From Cyanobacteria bacterium SIG30 (GTDB lineage: Bacteria; Cyanobacteriota; Vampirovibrionia; Gastranaerophilales; Gastranaerophilaceae): 44,429 nt of DNA. The notes beneath the pieces were generated by a model that was not told the DNA's origin, did no database searches, and saw nothing but the letters and a program-made list of their open reading frames with translations. Of this stretch, positions 18,054 through 26,383 are shown piece by piece (the first letter of the stretch is position 1; each line of letters starts with the position of its first letter). A program made the position numbers and the translations under genes. Where the stretch lies: NCBI GenBank assembly GCA_015152475.1, contig SUTW01000008.1, forward strand, positions 1 through 44,429, read 5' to 3'.

Positions 18054-18260
18054 CTATAATTCCTCCTAAATGTTTTATTAAAGTACTTACAATATAACCT
18101 TTAAGGAGTATTTATACATCAATATCGAGATTGAATTTTCAAGTATTTAGACTTGTTTTAAAGATCTAAATCTAAAGATTGATAAAATTGCTGACAAATT
18201 TTATTTAACTATGTTTTAAGCTATTTTTAAAAATCATAAATAAGTATTATTTTTATTTTG

Positions 18261-18269
18261 TGCTATAAT
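18261..18269 (+). promoter_or_regulatory. extended -10 promoter of the ATP synthase operon
   Basis: TGCTATAAT, 29 nt before the atpB ATG, with no convincing -35. It is the same nonamer as at rpsA (14958) and fabG (25587). The remainder of the 245-nt gap back to the response regulator shows no other clear element. Confidence 0.6.
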
Positions 18270-18298
18270 AAACGATGTAATCAATATAGAGGATTTGA

Positions 18299-18976
18299 AT
18301 GGAACATTTCATCTATAAAATTAACGGATTAAGTTTTCATCTAGACACTATTTTCACAATGTGGGTTTGTATGGGAATATTGATTTTGGTTGCTTTTCTT
18401 ATGACAAGAAAAGTTGGTCTTATTCCGTCTAAAGGGCAAATTATTGCTGAAAAAATTGTTGGTGTTTTTCTTGATTTGTCAGAAACAATGATTGGCCCAG
18501 ATGGCAAAAAGCATGTTCCTCTTTTGGTTTCTTTGTTTTTATTTATTTTGACAGCTAATCTTTCTGGGCAAATTCCTTGGAGGTTATATCATCTAAAAAC
18601 TGGCGAATTAGCTTCTCCGACAAACGATATAAATATGACAATGGCAATGGCAATTTTGGTTTTGGTTTATTATTTATATCAGGGAGTTAAAACAAAAGGT
18701 TTAAAATATTTTTTACATAGTTTTTCACCTGCAGATATTATTACTGCGCTTATAGATTTGCTTGAAATGGTTGTTCGTCCATTTACGCTTGCACTTCGAC
18801 TTTTTGCAAATATTCTTGCTGGTGAAATACTAATTTCTGCATTTATTGGAATTTGTGCTTATTTTTTGCCACTTCCAATAATGTTTTTTGAAGTGTTTGT
18901 TGCATTTATACAAGCGCTTGTATTTACACTTTTATCTATGTCTTACATAGCTATTTCAGTACAAAATGAACATTAA
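18299..18976 (+). CDS. atpB: F-type ATP synthase subunit a
   Basis: 225-aa polytopic membrane protein. The segment VVRPFTLALRLFANILAGE contains the essential Arg of the proton half-channel, and the C-terminal helix ends AFIQALVFTLLSMSYIAISV, as in the family. It forms the stator channel against the c-ring. AGAGG lies 6 nt before ATG. First gene of the cluster; no atpI-like gene precedes it. The order a-c-b'-b-delta-alpha-gamma that follows matches the cyanobacterial atp1 operon. Confidence 0.95.
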   Translation: MEHFIYKINGLSFHLDTIFTMWVCMGILILVAFLMTRKVGLIPSKGQIIAEKIVGVFLDLSETMIGPDGKKHVPLLVSLFLFILTANLSGQIPWRLYHLKTGELASPTNDINMTMAMAILVLVYYLYQGVKTKGLKYFLHSFSPADIITALIDLLEMVVRPFTLALRLFANILAGEILISAFIGICAYFLPLPIMFFEVFVAFIQALVFTLLSMSYIAISVQNEH

Positions 18977-18993
18977 AAAATAAGGAGAAAAAA

Positions 18994-19239
18994 ATGGAAG
19001 AAGTAAAAACAGTTTCAGAAATTGCACAAGTTGGCGCAGCAGTTGGTATGAGTTTTGCAGCAGCTGGTGTAGGTATTGGTTTAAGTATTGCAATTAAAGC
19101 TTTGATGGAAGCTATTTCTCGTCAACCAGAAATTGCAAATAAAGCATTTGTTTACTTCATTGTTGGCGCTGGTTTAACAGAAGCTTGTGCTATTTATGCT
19201 TTGCTTATCGCAATGAAAGTTGTAGGAATGATGGGTTAA
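18994..19239 (+). CDS. atpE: F-type ATP synthase subunit c
   Basis: 81-aa double-helix hairpin. Helix 1 is Gly/Ala-rich (AAAGVGIGLSIAIKAL), the polar loop is SRQPE, and helix 2 has the ion-binding Glu in GLTEACAIYALL. The position that is Gln in sodium-binding c subunits is Leu here, and Glu is followed by Ala rather than Ser, so proton coupling is more likely than sodium. AAGGAG precedes the ATG. It lies 17 nt after atpB. Confidence 0.95.
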   Translation: MEEVKTVSEIAQVGAAVGMSFAAAGVGIGLSIAIKALMEAISRQPEIANKAFVYFIVGAGLTEACAIYALLIAMKVVGMMG

Positions 19240-19242
19240 TAA

Positions 19243-19671
19243 ATGGAATTTGATGCAACTTTTATAGTTTCAATAGTTAGTTTTATTTTGTTTGTTTTAA
19301 TTATGAACAAAATTCTTTATAAACCAATTTTGGATATAATTGAAAAAAGAAAATTATATTTTGAAGAAAATAAAGATCTGACACAAACAAATAATAATAA
19401 AACACAAGCCATACTTGAAGCTTGTGAAGAAAAAATTTCAAGTGCTAAGAATGTTTCTCGAAATATTACATCTTCAGGGCTTCTAGATGCAAAAACTAAA
19501 AAAGATGAAATTATAAAAAATGCAAAAGATATTTCATTTAGAAAAAACAAAGAAAAGATAAACAAGGTGCTTGAAGAAAAAGAACAATTAAAAGAAGAAT
19601 TAAACTCAAAAACTGATGAACTTTCTGACTTAATAGTATCTAAAATATTAAAGGAAGGTAAAGATGTTTAA
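19243..19671 (+). CDS. atpF2: F-type ATP synthase subunit b' (second b-type stalk subunit)
   Basis: 142 aa: one N-terminal membrane helix (FIVSIVSFILFVLIMNKILY) followed by a long charged, coiled-coil region. With the next gene it would form a b-b' heterodimer peripheral stalk, found in cyanobacteria, chloroplasts and some other phototroph lineages. ATG is 3 nt after the atpE stop, and the end overlaps the next gene by 8 nt. The b'/b assignment is by order (b' first) as in cyanobacteria; sequence alone is weakly conserved. Confidence 0.85.
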   Translation: MEFDATFIVSIVSFILFVLIMNKILYKPILDIIEKRKLYFEENKDLTQTNNNKTQAILEACEEKISSAKNVSRNITSSGLLDAKTKKDEIIKNAKDISFRKNKEKINKVLEEKEQLKEELNSKTDELSDLIVSKILKEGKDV

Positions 19672-20164
19672 TTTTAGTTTGGAAAATATCTTGCATTCAA
19701 ATTTAATTAACTTCCTTGTAATGTTGGTTTTGCTTATTTTTGCTCTTTTTAAATTTAATATAGTTAAAATTTTGGATGATGCAAGAATTAAGGTGAAGAA
19801 TGAACTTGATAAATCCGATAAAATTAAACAAGATTCCATAGATAAGTTAAATATAGCGCAAGAAAAATTCGATAACTCAGAGTTTGAAGTTCAAAAAATT
19901 GTTCAAGATGCAGAAAAAATCGCAGATGATTTTATTAAAAATGCAGAACTTGAAGCCCAAAAAATTGTTGAAAACATTGAATTGGATGCAAATTCAATGT
20001 ATGAGAGAGAAGTTCTAAAAATTGAGAAAAATTTGTCAAAAGAAACTTCTGAAAAAATACTAAATTCGGCTCGTTTAAAATTGGAAAAAGCTTTTCAGGA
20101 CGAATCAATTCAAGAAAAATTCATAAATGATGCAATTGAAAAATTAGAGGAAATAAGTTTTTAA
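19664..20164 (+). CDS. atpF: F-type ATP synthase subunit b
   Basis: 166 aa: N-terminal membrane helix (LINFLVMLVLLIFALFKF) and a long Lys/Glu-rich coiled coil. Forms the peripheral stalk with b' and docks on delta. AAGGAAGG precedes the ATG inside the end of b', with an 8-nt gene overlap. Confidence 0.88.
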   Translation: MFNFSLENILHSNLINFLVMLVLLIFALFKFNIVKILDDARIKVKNELDKSDKIKQDSIDKLNIAQEKFDNSEFEVQKIVQDAEKIADDFIKNAELEAQKIVENIELDANSMYEREVLKIEKNLSKETSEKILNSARLKLEKAFQDESIQEKFINDAIEKLEEISF

Positions 20165-20165
20165 A

Positions 20166-20717
20166 ATGCAATTGTTAATAGATAAAAATAACTATAAAAT
20201 AGCTAAAAGATATGCAGATGCACTATCTTCAATTGCTTTTGAAAAAAAACTTTTAAATGATTTTCACAAAGATTTAATTGAAGTTCTTGAAATTTATAAA
20301 AATTCTCCCGATTTTAAGCAAGTTCTTACATCACCATCAGTAGATGTAAGGCAAAAGAAAGAAATCATTAAACAAATTTTTGAAGATAAAATCAGTAAAG
20401 ATGTTTATAACTTTTTGTTTGTTTTAATTGATGCAAAGCGTTTTGATATTTTTGAAACCATTTTTTACTGTTTTGAAGAAAAATTAAACGAGTTAAATAA
20501 TACAGTTAATGTTTCTGTTGTTTCTGCAATAAACTTAAAAGATGAATTAAAATTAAAACTTCAAAATAAATTATCTCAAAAAATGAATAAAAATGTTTAT
20601 ATTCAATATGAAGTTGATAAAAATATTGTTGCAGGGCTTATAATCTCAATTGGAGAAAAAATAATAGATTTAAGTTTAAATAATAAGTTTAAGAAAATTG
20701 AAAAAGAATTAATTTAA
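20166..20717 (+). CDS. atpH: F-type ATP synthase subunit delta
   Basis: 183 aa, normal OSCP/delta length. The N-terminal helical domain begins [18 protein letters not shown] and has the [19 protein letters not shown] segment; the C-terminal part ends with [21 protein letters not shown], a family signature. It connects the peripheral stalk to the top of the alpha3beta3 head. ATG is 1 nt after the atpF stop, indicating coupled translation. Confidence 0.93.
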   Translation: MQLLIDKNNYKIAKRYADALSSIAFEKKLLNDFHKDLIEVLEIYKNSPDFKQVLTSPSVDVRQKKEIIKQIFEDKISKDVYNFLFVLIDAKRFDIFETIFYCFEEKLNELNNTVNVSVVSAINLKDELKLKLQNKLSQKMNKNVYIQYEVDKNIVAGLIISIGEKIIDLSLNNKFKKIEKELI

Positions 20718-20728
20718 AGGAAAATAAA

Positions 20729-22249
20729 ATGGCAACATTAAGCAGTGGTGAAATCACATCAATAATTAAATCAAAAATAGAAAATTACGAAGAAAAAGTA
20801 AAAGTAGAAAATGTCGGTACTGTTACTCAAATTGGTGACGGCATTGCAAGAATTTGGGGTCTTTCAGATGTTATGTCATCTGAACTTGTTGAATTTGAAG
20901 ACGGTTCTTCAACTCTTGCGATAGCGCTTAACCTTGAAGAAGATAATGTTGGTGCAGTTATTTTGGGTGATTATACAAAAATTAAAGAAGGAACCAAAGT
21001 CAAATCAACGGGGCGTATTGCTTCTGTTCCGGTTGGCGATGCTTTAATTGGTCGTATTATAAACCCAACTGGGTTACCAATAGATGGTAAGGGTGAAATT
21101 ATAACCGATAAAACTCGCCCGATTGAAAGAATTGCTCCAGGTATAATTGAAAGAAAATCGGTTTGCCAGCCTTTACAAACCGGTATTACTGCAATTGATG
21201 CTCTGACTCCTATCGGCAGAGGCCAAAGAGAACTTATTATTGGAGATAGACAAACTGGTAAAACTGCAATTGCGATAGATACAATAATTAACCAAAAGGA
21301 TACGGGCGTTATTTGTATTTATGTTGCAATTGGTCAAAAAACATCAACAGTTGCACAACTTGCAAACAAACTTGAAGAATACGGAGCTATGGATTATACA
21401 ATAATTGTTTCAGCTTCAGCAAATGAATCTGCTCCGCTTCAATATATTGCGCCATTTTCTGGTTGTGCAATAGGTGAAGAATTTTTAGAACAAGGACGAG
21501 ATGTTTTGATCATTTATGATGACCTTACAAAACACGCTCAAGCGTACCGTGCAATGAGTTTACTTTTAAAAAGACCACCTGGACGTGAAGCTTATCCTGG
21601 GGACGTTTTTTATCTTCATTCACGTCTTCTTGAAAGAGCTTGCAAATTATCAGATGAAAGAGGCGGTGGTTCATTAACGGCTCTTCCAATTATTGAAACT
21701 CAGGCAGGAGACGTTTCTGCATATATCCCAACAAACGTAATTTCAATTACCGATGGTCAAATATTCTTAGAATCAGATTTGTTTAACGCAGGACAAAGGC
21801 CAGCTGTTAACGTTGGTATTTCTGTTTCCCGTGTTGGTGGTGCAGCTCAAACAAAAGCAACAAAACAAGTGGCTGGCAGATTAAGACTTGAACTTGCCCA
21901 ATACAGGGAACTTGCGGCATTTGCACAATTTGCGTCAGACCTTGATGCTGCAACAAGAGCACAATTATTAAAAGGTGAAAAATTAACTCAAATTTTAATA
22001 CAACCACAATATCAACCTTTATCAGTTGCCGAACAAGTAACTATTTTATTTGCAGGTAATGAAGGATTTTTAGATGATGTTGAAAATTCTAAAATTTCTG
22101 ATTTTAAAGAAAATTGGTTTAATTATCTTAATTCAAATTGTACCGAATTGGTTGAAAAAATTAATTCAGGCGCAAAACTTGAAGAAGATGATATCAAAAA
22201 TTTAAAGGAAAGCTTGAAAACTTTTAAGGAAGATATATATAAAGTTTAA
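20729..22249 (+). CDS. atpA: F-type ATP synthase subunit alpha
   Basis: 506 aa. Walker A is [14 protein letters not shown] (about 171-184), with [12 protein letters not shown] before it. [39 protein letters not shown] and [13 protein letters not shown] are canonical. It is the non-catalytic nucleotide-binding subunit of F1. AAAGGAAAATAAA precedes the ATG. The partner catalytic beta subunit (atpD) and epsilon (atpC) are not in this window, as expected for a split cyanobacterial-type arrangement. Confidence 0.97.
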   Translation: MATLSSGEITSIIKSKIENYEEKVKVENVGTVTQIGDGIARIWGLSDVMSSELVEFEDGSSTLAIALNLEEDNVGAVILGDYTKIKEGTKVKSTGRIASVPVGDALIGRIINPTGLPIDGKGEIITDKTRPIERIAPGIIERKSVCQPLQTGITAIDALTPIGRGQRELIIGDRQTGKTAIAIDTIINQKDTGVICIYVAIGQKTSTVAQLANKLEEYGAMDYTIIVSASANESAPLQYIAPFSGCAIGEEFLEQGRDVLIIYDDLTKHAQAYRAMSLLLKRPPGREAYPGDVFYLHSRLLERACKLSDERGGGSLTALPIIETQAGDVSAYIPTNVISITDGQIFLESDLFNAGQRPAVNVGISVSRVGGAAQTKATKQVAGRLRLELAQYRELAAFAQFASDLDAATRAQLLKGEKLTQILIQPQYQPLSVAEQVTILFAGNEGFLDDVENSKISDFKENWFNYLNSNCTELVEKINSGAKLEEDDIKNLKESLKTFKEDIYKV

Positions 22250-22254
22250 ACATT

Positions 22255-23208
22255 ATGGCAAGTTTGAAAAATATTAAAAACAGAATAAATTCAATTGCAA
22301 ATACCCAAAAAATTACAAAAGCGATGAAAATGGTAGCTGCTGCTAAGGTTAAAAAAGCTGAAGCAATGGTTAAAGCTTCTCGACCTTTTACCTGGTATTT
22401 ATTTGATGTATTTTCTCAGGTTCATAATAAATTAGGAACTTTGAAATTTGAACCAATTCAAACACAACGTGCACTTGATAATTATGTTGAACTTTTAAAA
22501 ATGAGAGACATTAAAACAACTGCTCTGCTTGTAATTTCTTCAAATAAAGGGCTTGCAGGTGCATATAGTGCAAATATTGCCCGTTATACAATTGAAAAAA
22601 TAAAAGATTTAAAAAACAAAGGACAAAAAGTTGTTGTTTATTTGATTGGTCAAAAAGCTTTTGCTTCTTTAAAAAATCTTCAAACAACACTTGATTTTGA
22701 AATAAAAGAAATTTATACAACAATTTTAGATGATTTGAATCCGATGGATGCTCTGGTTGTTTCGGAAGATTTAGCCGAAGCTTATGTCAATAAAGAAATT
22801 GATAAAATTGAACTTATCACAACAAGATATCAAAATATGATGACATATAAAATTGAAGACTGGGTTTTATTGCCAGCCCTTGAAGCAAAAGAAGACGAAG
22901 AGATTCTGAAAAAATTTCATACAGAAGAAAATGTAACCAAAACTTCAAATGCCGATATGATTTTTGAACCTAATCCTGTTTTAATTTTGGCAAAAATTGT
23001 ACCGATGTATATTACAAATGTTATTTATCAGGCTTTACTTGAAGCGAATGCCTCTGAGCTTGCTTCAAGAATGACTGCAATGAGCGCTGCAACTAAGAGT
23101 GCTGAAGATATGATAAAAACATTAACTGTTCAATACAACAAGGCTAGACAAGAAAAAATTACGCAAGAATTAACAGAAGTTATTTCTGGTGCAAATGCGC
23201 TTAGATAA
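22255..23208 (+). CDS. atpG: F-type ATP synthase subunit gamma
   Basis: 317 aa. The N-terminus MASLKNIKNRINSIANTQKI TKAM and the C-terminus RMTAMSAATKSAEDMI plus KARQEKITQELTEVISGA are the two ends of the central-shaft coiled coil. SSNKGLAGAYSANI is the Rossmann-like segment. It is about 30 residues longer than E. coli gamma and close to cyanobacterial lengths. The regulatory Cys pair of chloroplast gamma is not visible. ATG is 5 nt after the atpA stop. Last gene of the operon; no terminator is evident before the methyltransferase gene 66 nt on. Confidence 0.95.
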   Translation: MASLKNIKNRINSIANTQKITKAMKMVAAAKVKKAEAMVKASRPFTWYLFDVFSQVHNKLGTLKFEPIQTQRALDNYVELLKMRDIKTTALLVISSNKGLAGAYSANIARYTIEKIKDLKNKGQKVVVYLIGQKAFASLKNLQTTLDFEIKEIYTTILDDLNPMDALVVSEDLAEAYVNKEIDKIELITTRYQNMMTYKIEDWVLLPALEAKEDEEILKKFHTEENVTKTSNADMIFEPNPVLILAKIVPMYITNVIYQALLEANASELASRMTAMSAATKSAEDMIKTLTVQYNKARQEKITQELTEVISGANALR

Positions 23209-23274
23209 TTTTCAAAAAAATTCATCTATTATTAGGATTTAAAAAAATAGATTAAAAGTTATTATTCTTGTATT

Positions 23275-24141
23275 ATGGCAAGAGGAAATTTAAAAAAAGC
23301 AGTTGTTCAAGAACCTTTGAGAGTCGTTGAGGCTCCTAAAACAAAGGTTTATAACGATATCGATTTAAACAACTGGAAGCTTTATTCACACATTAAAACT
23401 GGAACTTTTTGGGAATTTAATTCCCGTGATAAATCTAATGGACATAGTTATGATTATCACGGAAACTATATTCCTCAAATTGCAACGCAGTTATTTGAAC
23501 GTTTCACGAAGAAAAATGACGTAATTCTTGACTTGTTTTTTGGTTCAGGCACATCTGGTATTGAAGCACTTAATATGGGGCGTCGTGCAATTGGTGTTGA
23601 ACTTCAACAAAAAATGGTTGATTATGTAAGTGAAAAATTCACTCAAAAAGAATTGGTTAAAAACGTCAACATAATTTGTTCAGATAGCGCAAATGCTGAC
23701 GTTGTTCCAAAAGTTCAAGACAGATTGCAGGTTATGGGCGAAGATTACGCACAATTTTTAGTGCTTCATCCGCCATATGACGATATTATTAAATTTAGCA
23801 ACGACAAAAATGATTTGTCTAATTGTACGTCAACTGAAGAATTTTATGATTTATTTGAGTCAGTTGCAAAAAATGGTTATGATTTACTTGAACCAGGACG
23901 TTTTGCAGCACTTATTATAGGTGACAAATACGCTAATTCAAGATTTATTCCTCTTGGTTTTGAATGTATGCGAAGAATGGAACAAGTTGGTTTTGTTTGT
24001 AAAGCAACCATTGTTAAAAATATAACAGGCAATGAAAAAGCTAAAGGCAAAACAGCTAATTTATGGCGTTATCGTGCTTTAAATGGTGGTTTTTACATTT
24101 TTGAACATGAATATATTATGATTTTTCAAAAAGTTAAATAA
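23275..24141 (+). CDS. solitary DNA methyltransferase (N4/N6 amino type), HPPY variant
   Basis: 288 aa. The SAM-binding motif I is DLFFGSGTSG (86-95), followed by EALNMGRRAIGVEL, which resembles the C-terminal SAM region of beta-class amino-methyltransferases. The catalytic motif IV comes later as LHPPYDDIIKFS (164-175), with His in place of the usual Asp/Asn/Ser of (D/N/S)PPY. The order I then IV suggests permutation relative to the beta class. No restriction gene is adjacent, so it is an orphan enzyme, perhaps epigenetic. There is no visible Shine-Dalgarno; a TATTAT lies only 9 nt before the ATG, suggesting a very short leader. A strong terminator follows. RNA or protein targets cannot be excluded. 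Confidence 0.8.
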   Translation: MARGNLKKAVVQEPLRVVEAPKTKVYNDIDLNNWKLYSHIKTGTFWEFNSRDKSNGHSYDYHGNYIPQIATQLFERFTKKNDVILDLFFGSGTSGIEALNMGRRAIGVELQQKMVDYVSEKFTQKELVKNVNIICSDSANADVVPKVQDRLQVMGEDYAQFLVLHPPYDDIIKFSNDKNDLSNCTSTEEFYDLFESVAKNGYDLLEPGRFAALIIGDKYANSRFIPLGFECMRRMEQVGFVCKATIVKNITGNEKAKGKTANLWRYRALNGGFYIFEHEYIMIFQKVK

Positions 24142-24144
24142 TAT

Positions 24145-24176
24145 AAAGCCCTGAAAATCAATCAGGGCTTTAATTT
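24145..24176 (+). terminator. intrinsic terminator of the methyltransferase gene
   Basis: AAAGCCCTGA (24145-24154) pairs with TCAGGGCTTT (24162-24171) around a 7-nt loop, followed by TAATTTT. It starts 3 nt after the stop codon. Confidence 0.85.
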
Positions 24177-24189
24177 TGACCTTGGACTC

Positions 24190-24218
24190 TTGAAGCTTAT
24201 TAAAAAATTTGTTATAAT
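24190..24218 (+). promoter_or_regulatory. predicted promoter of the 24270 prepilin gene
   Basis: TTGAAG (24190-24195), a 17-nt spacer and TATAAT (24213-24218) preceded by TGT, giving an extended -10. Very similar promoters stand before the decayed paralogue (25119-25145) and the gene at the right edge (44312-44339). Confidence 0.7.
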
Positions 24219-24269
24219 GCCAATATAAATTTTTATGTGGATATTAATTTTGAAAGGATTTTATAAATA

Positions 24270-25055
24270 ATGAAAAAAGCATTTACTCTTGCAGAAGTTT
24301 TAATTACACTTGCTATAATCGGTGTTGTTGCAGCGTTAACTATTCCTTCAGTTGTTACAAATTATAAAAAAACAGAGATTGAAAGCGCGACAAAAAAATC
24401 TTTTTCAACTATCTCAACAGCACTTAATATGGCAATAAAAGATTATGGTCCAACATATACTTGGTCGGTGGATGCTCCTAAAACCTTGAGTGCCGGTTTG
24501 TCTGAGGCTTATTTTGATAAATATTTTGTGCCATACCTTAAAGTCGCAAAACAATGTGGAAAATCAACTGAAAAAGATTGTACTTATGATATTTTGGCTC
24601 TTGGCGGGGGTGAATTTGATTATGCAACAGAAGGTGATACCAAAGATAATTTCGCCCGTTATTATTTAGCTGACGGTACCGCAATAACTTCTTTTGTGTC
24701 TCTTAATAAAGGCGTACCGGCTCAATTACAATTATATATTGATATAAATGGTTGGAAAAAACCAAATCAAATGGGGATAGATATTCAATATTATATTATT
24801 TGGATTACTAAACAAGAAGGTAATTCAAAATTCGGATATCAAATTTATACGAGTGGCAAAAATAATCAATTTGATAACGCTACTCATCAGGAACGTGGTT
24901 GCCACAAACCTGATACTTCGACAAATGGGCTTAATGGTATGTATTGCGGTTCTTTGTTAAAAAGAAACGGTTGGAAAATCCCATCTGTTGATGAGTATGT
25001 TCAAATGGCAGGCGGAAATGAGGCGTTTAGAGCTAAATATCCTTGGAATTTTTAA
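24270..25055 (+). CDS. prepilin-type protein with D-x-NG-x-x-x-PN C-terminal domain (261 aa)
   Basis: The leader MKKAFTLAEVLITLAIIG is very short, with Ala at -1, Phe at +1 and Glu at +5, then a hydrophobic helix. The exported part has a Cys pair (QCGKSTEKDC), YYLADGTAI, a DINGWKKPNQMGID segment and GMYCGSLLKRNGWKIPS near the end. The same C-terminal modules occur in the decayed copy at 25150 and the secreted protein at 27344. AAAGGA lies 11 nt before the ATG, slightly long. It has its own promoter and terminator. Probably a major or minor pilin-like subunit; the asparagine/aspartate-rich DINGWKKPN turn might bind calcium (inference). Confidence 0.85.
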   Translation: MKKAFTLAEVLITLAIIGVVAALTIPSVVTNYKKTEIESATKKSFSTISTALNMAIKDYGPTYTWSVDAPKTLSAGLSEAYFDKYFVPYLKVAKQCGKSTEKDCTYDILALGGGEFDYATEGDTKDNFARYYLADGTAITSFVSLNKGVPAQLQLYIDINGWKKPNQMGIDIQYYIIWITKQEGNSKFGYQIYTSGKNNQFDNATHQERGCHKPDTSTNGLNGMYCGSLLKRNGWKIPSVDEYVQMAGGNEAFRAKYPWNF

Positions 25056-25073
25056 AGTTTACCAAAAATTTAT

Positions 25074-25106
25074 AAAGCCCCAGAAACTAATTGGGGCTTT
25101 TATTTT
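25074..25106 (+). terminator. intrinsic terminator after the 24270 prepilin gene
   Basis: AAAGCCCCA (25074-25082) pairs with TGGGGCTTT (25092-25100); TTTTATTTTG follows. It ends 13 nt before the promoter of the decayed paralogue. Confidence 0.85.
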
Positions 25107-25118
25107 GTTTAACTACTC

Positions 25119-25145
25119 TTGAAACATCTTGAAAAACGTTATAAT
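25119..25145 (+). promoter_or_regulatory. promoter-like sequence before the decayed prepilin copy
   Basis: TTGAAA (25119-25124), a 15-nt spacer and TATAAT (25140-25145). It closely matches the promoter at 44312 (both contain CTTGAAACATCT and GTTATAATAAA). The prepilin-homologous reading frame starts directly after it, with no room for a normal start and leader. Confidence 0.55.
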
Positions 25146-25149
25146 AAAT

Positions 25150-25560
25150 TCTGAAGATTGCAATTATTCTTATAAGAGTTTAAGAGGCATGGATATAGAC
25201 ACATCTATAAACGGAACCGGAGCCGCATCTTATTATTTGGCTGACGGTACTTATTTTGCAATTCAAATTCAAAGTGATGGTTATGCTCAAGTTATTGTTG
25301 ATGCAAACGGGCATAAAAAGCCAAATATTTTTGGTTACGATATTCATTCTTACGCATTATATACAGGATTTAGGAAATGCAGAGGCGGACTTTTATGGGC
25401 AGGTTATGGCGGTTTTAATTCCGATACTGCTTGCGCAAAAAATAAAACAGGAGCTGATTGTATTTGGTTGATTATGAAAAATAATTGGAAAATTCCAACT
25501 CTTGAAGAATATAAGCGTCTTGGTGGTACTGAAGCGCAATATCCTTTCACTAATTTATAA
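25150..25560 (+). pseudogene. 5'-truncated prepilin paralogue
   Basis: The open frame reads SEDCNY, YYLADGTYFAIQIQ, DANGHKKPNIFGYDIHSYAL and IMKNNWKIPTLEEYKRLGG, aligning with the C-terminal half of the neighbouring prepilin (KDCTY, YYLADGTAI, DINGWKKPNQMGID, LLKRNGWKIPSVDEY). The prepilin leader, helix and about 120 following residues are missing. Homology reaches up to within a few bases of the intact promoter, so the simplest reading is one in-frame deletion removing the start and first half of the gene. Translation could begin only at an internal ATG (25189), which would drop the conserved Cys. The frame is otherwise open to a normal stop, so the loss looks recent. A short functional protein cannot be excluded. 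Confidence 0.7.
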
Positions 25561-25562
25561 TT

Positions 25563-25586
25563 AATGGGGCAAGACCCCATTTTTTA
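25563..25586 (+). terminator. intrinsic terminator after the decayed prepilin copy
   Basis: AATGGGG (25563-25569) pairs with CCCCATT (25575-25581) and the T run reaches 25585. It sits directly against the fabG -10 element, a very compact junction. Confidence 0.8.
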
Positions 25587-25595
25587 TGCTATAAT
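25587..25595 (+). promoter_or_regulatory. extended -10 promoter of fabG
   Basis: TGCTATAAT begins 2 nt after the upstream terminator's T run and 28 nt before the fabG ATG. The -35 region would lie inside the terminator hairpin and shows no match, so the extended -10 probably suffices. Confidence 0.6.
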
Positions 25596-25614
25596 CTTTT
25601 AAAAAGGAGGATTT

Positions 25615-26349
25615 ATGGCAGAAGATATTAAAAAAGTAGCTCTTGTTACAGGTGGTTCAAGAGGAATTGGAAAAGCTTGTGCGCTTGAACTTGCACGTTG
25701 CGGGCTCGATGTTGTTATAAATTATGCAGGTAATGTTGATGCTGCTAATGCAACAGTTGAAGAATTAAAAGCTCTTGGTTCTAATGCTTGTGCTATGCAA
25801 TTTGACGTAAGTGATGCTGATAAGGTTGAAGAAAATATTGCAAAAATCGTTGAAAAATACGGAAGAATTGATGTTCTTGTAAATAATGCAGGCATTACTC
25901 GTGACGGTTTATTTATAAGAATGAACAAAGAAAATTGGCTTGATGTCATAAATACAAATCTAAATTCGGCATATTATGTAACAAATCCCGTTTCAAAAAT
26001 CATGATAAAACAACGTTCAGGTTCAATAATTAATATGGCCTCAGTTGTCGGTCTGTATGGCAATGCAGGGCAAGCAAATTATTCTGCAGCAAAAGCAGGG
26101 ATAATTGGTTTTACTAAATCATTAGCAAAAGAACTTGCTTCAAGAAATATTAGAGTTAATGCGGTTGCTCCTGGTTTTATTCAAACTGATATGACAAAAG
26201 GGCTTGCTGTTGACAAAATTATCGAACATATTCCACTTAAAACACTAGGTACTCCGGAAGATGTTGCTAACGTTGTTAGATTTTTAGCACTTGAAGCAAA
26301 TTATGTAACTGCACAAGTTCTTGGCGTTGATGGTGGCTTGGTTGTATAA
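25615..26349 (+). CDS. fabG: 3-oxoacyl-ACP reductase
   Basis: 244-aa short-chain dehydrogenase/reductase of normal FabG length. The NADPH motif is TGGSRGIG (13-20), the NNAG motif is VLVNNAGITRDGL, and the catalytic Ser-Tyr-Lys set is visible in NMASVVGLYG and NYSAAKAG. The ending VLGVDGGLVV is typical. It reduces 3-ketoacyl-ACP in fatty acid elongation. AAGGAGG lies 6 nt before the ATG. It stands alone between two terminators, not in a fab cluster. Confidence 0.93.
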   Translation: MAEDIKKVALVTGGSRGIGKACALELARCGLDVVINYAGNVDAANATVEELKALGSNACAMQFDVSDADKVEENIAKIVEKYGRIDVLVNNAGITRDGLFIRMNKENWLDVINTNLNSAYYVTNPVSKIMIKQRSGSIINMASVVGLYGNAGQANYSAAKAGIIGFTKSLAKELASRNIRVNAVAPGFIQTDMTKGLAVDKIIEHIPLKTLGTPEDVANVVRFLALEANYVTAQVLGVDGGLVV

Positions 26350-26383
26350 AGCCAAATAATTATTTATAAATATATCATTTTAG

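Noticed and set aside
18994-19239. Sodium-translocating ATP synthase
   Set aside because: The c subunit has Leu where sodium-binding rings have Gln, and the key Glu is followed by Ala, not Ser; proton coupling is more likely.
23275-24141. Restriction-modification system
   Set aside because: Flanking genes are atpG and a prepilin; no nuclease or specificity gene is present, so only a solitary methyltransferase is claimed.
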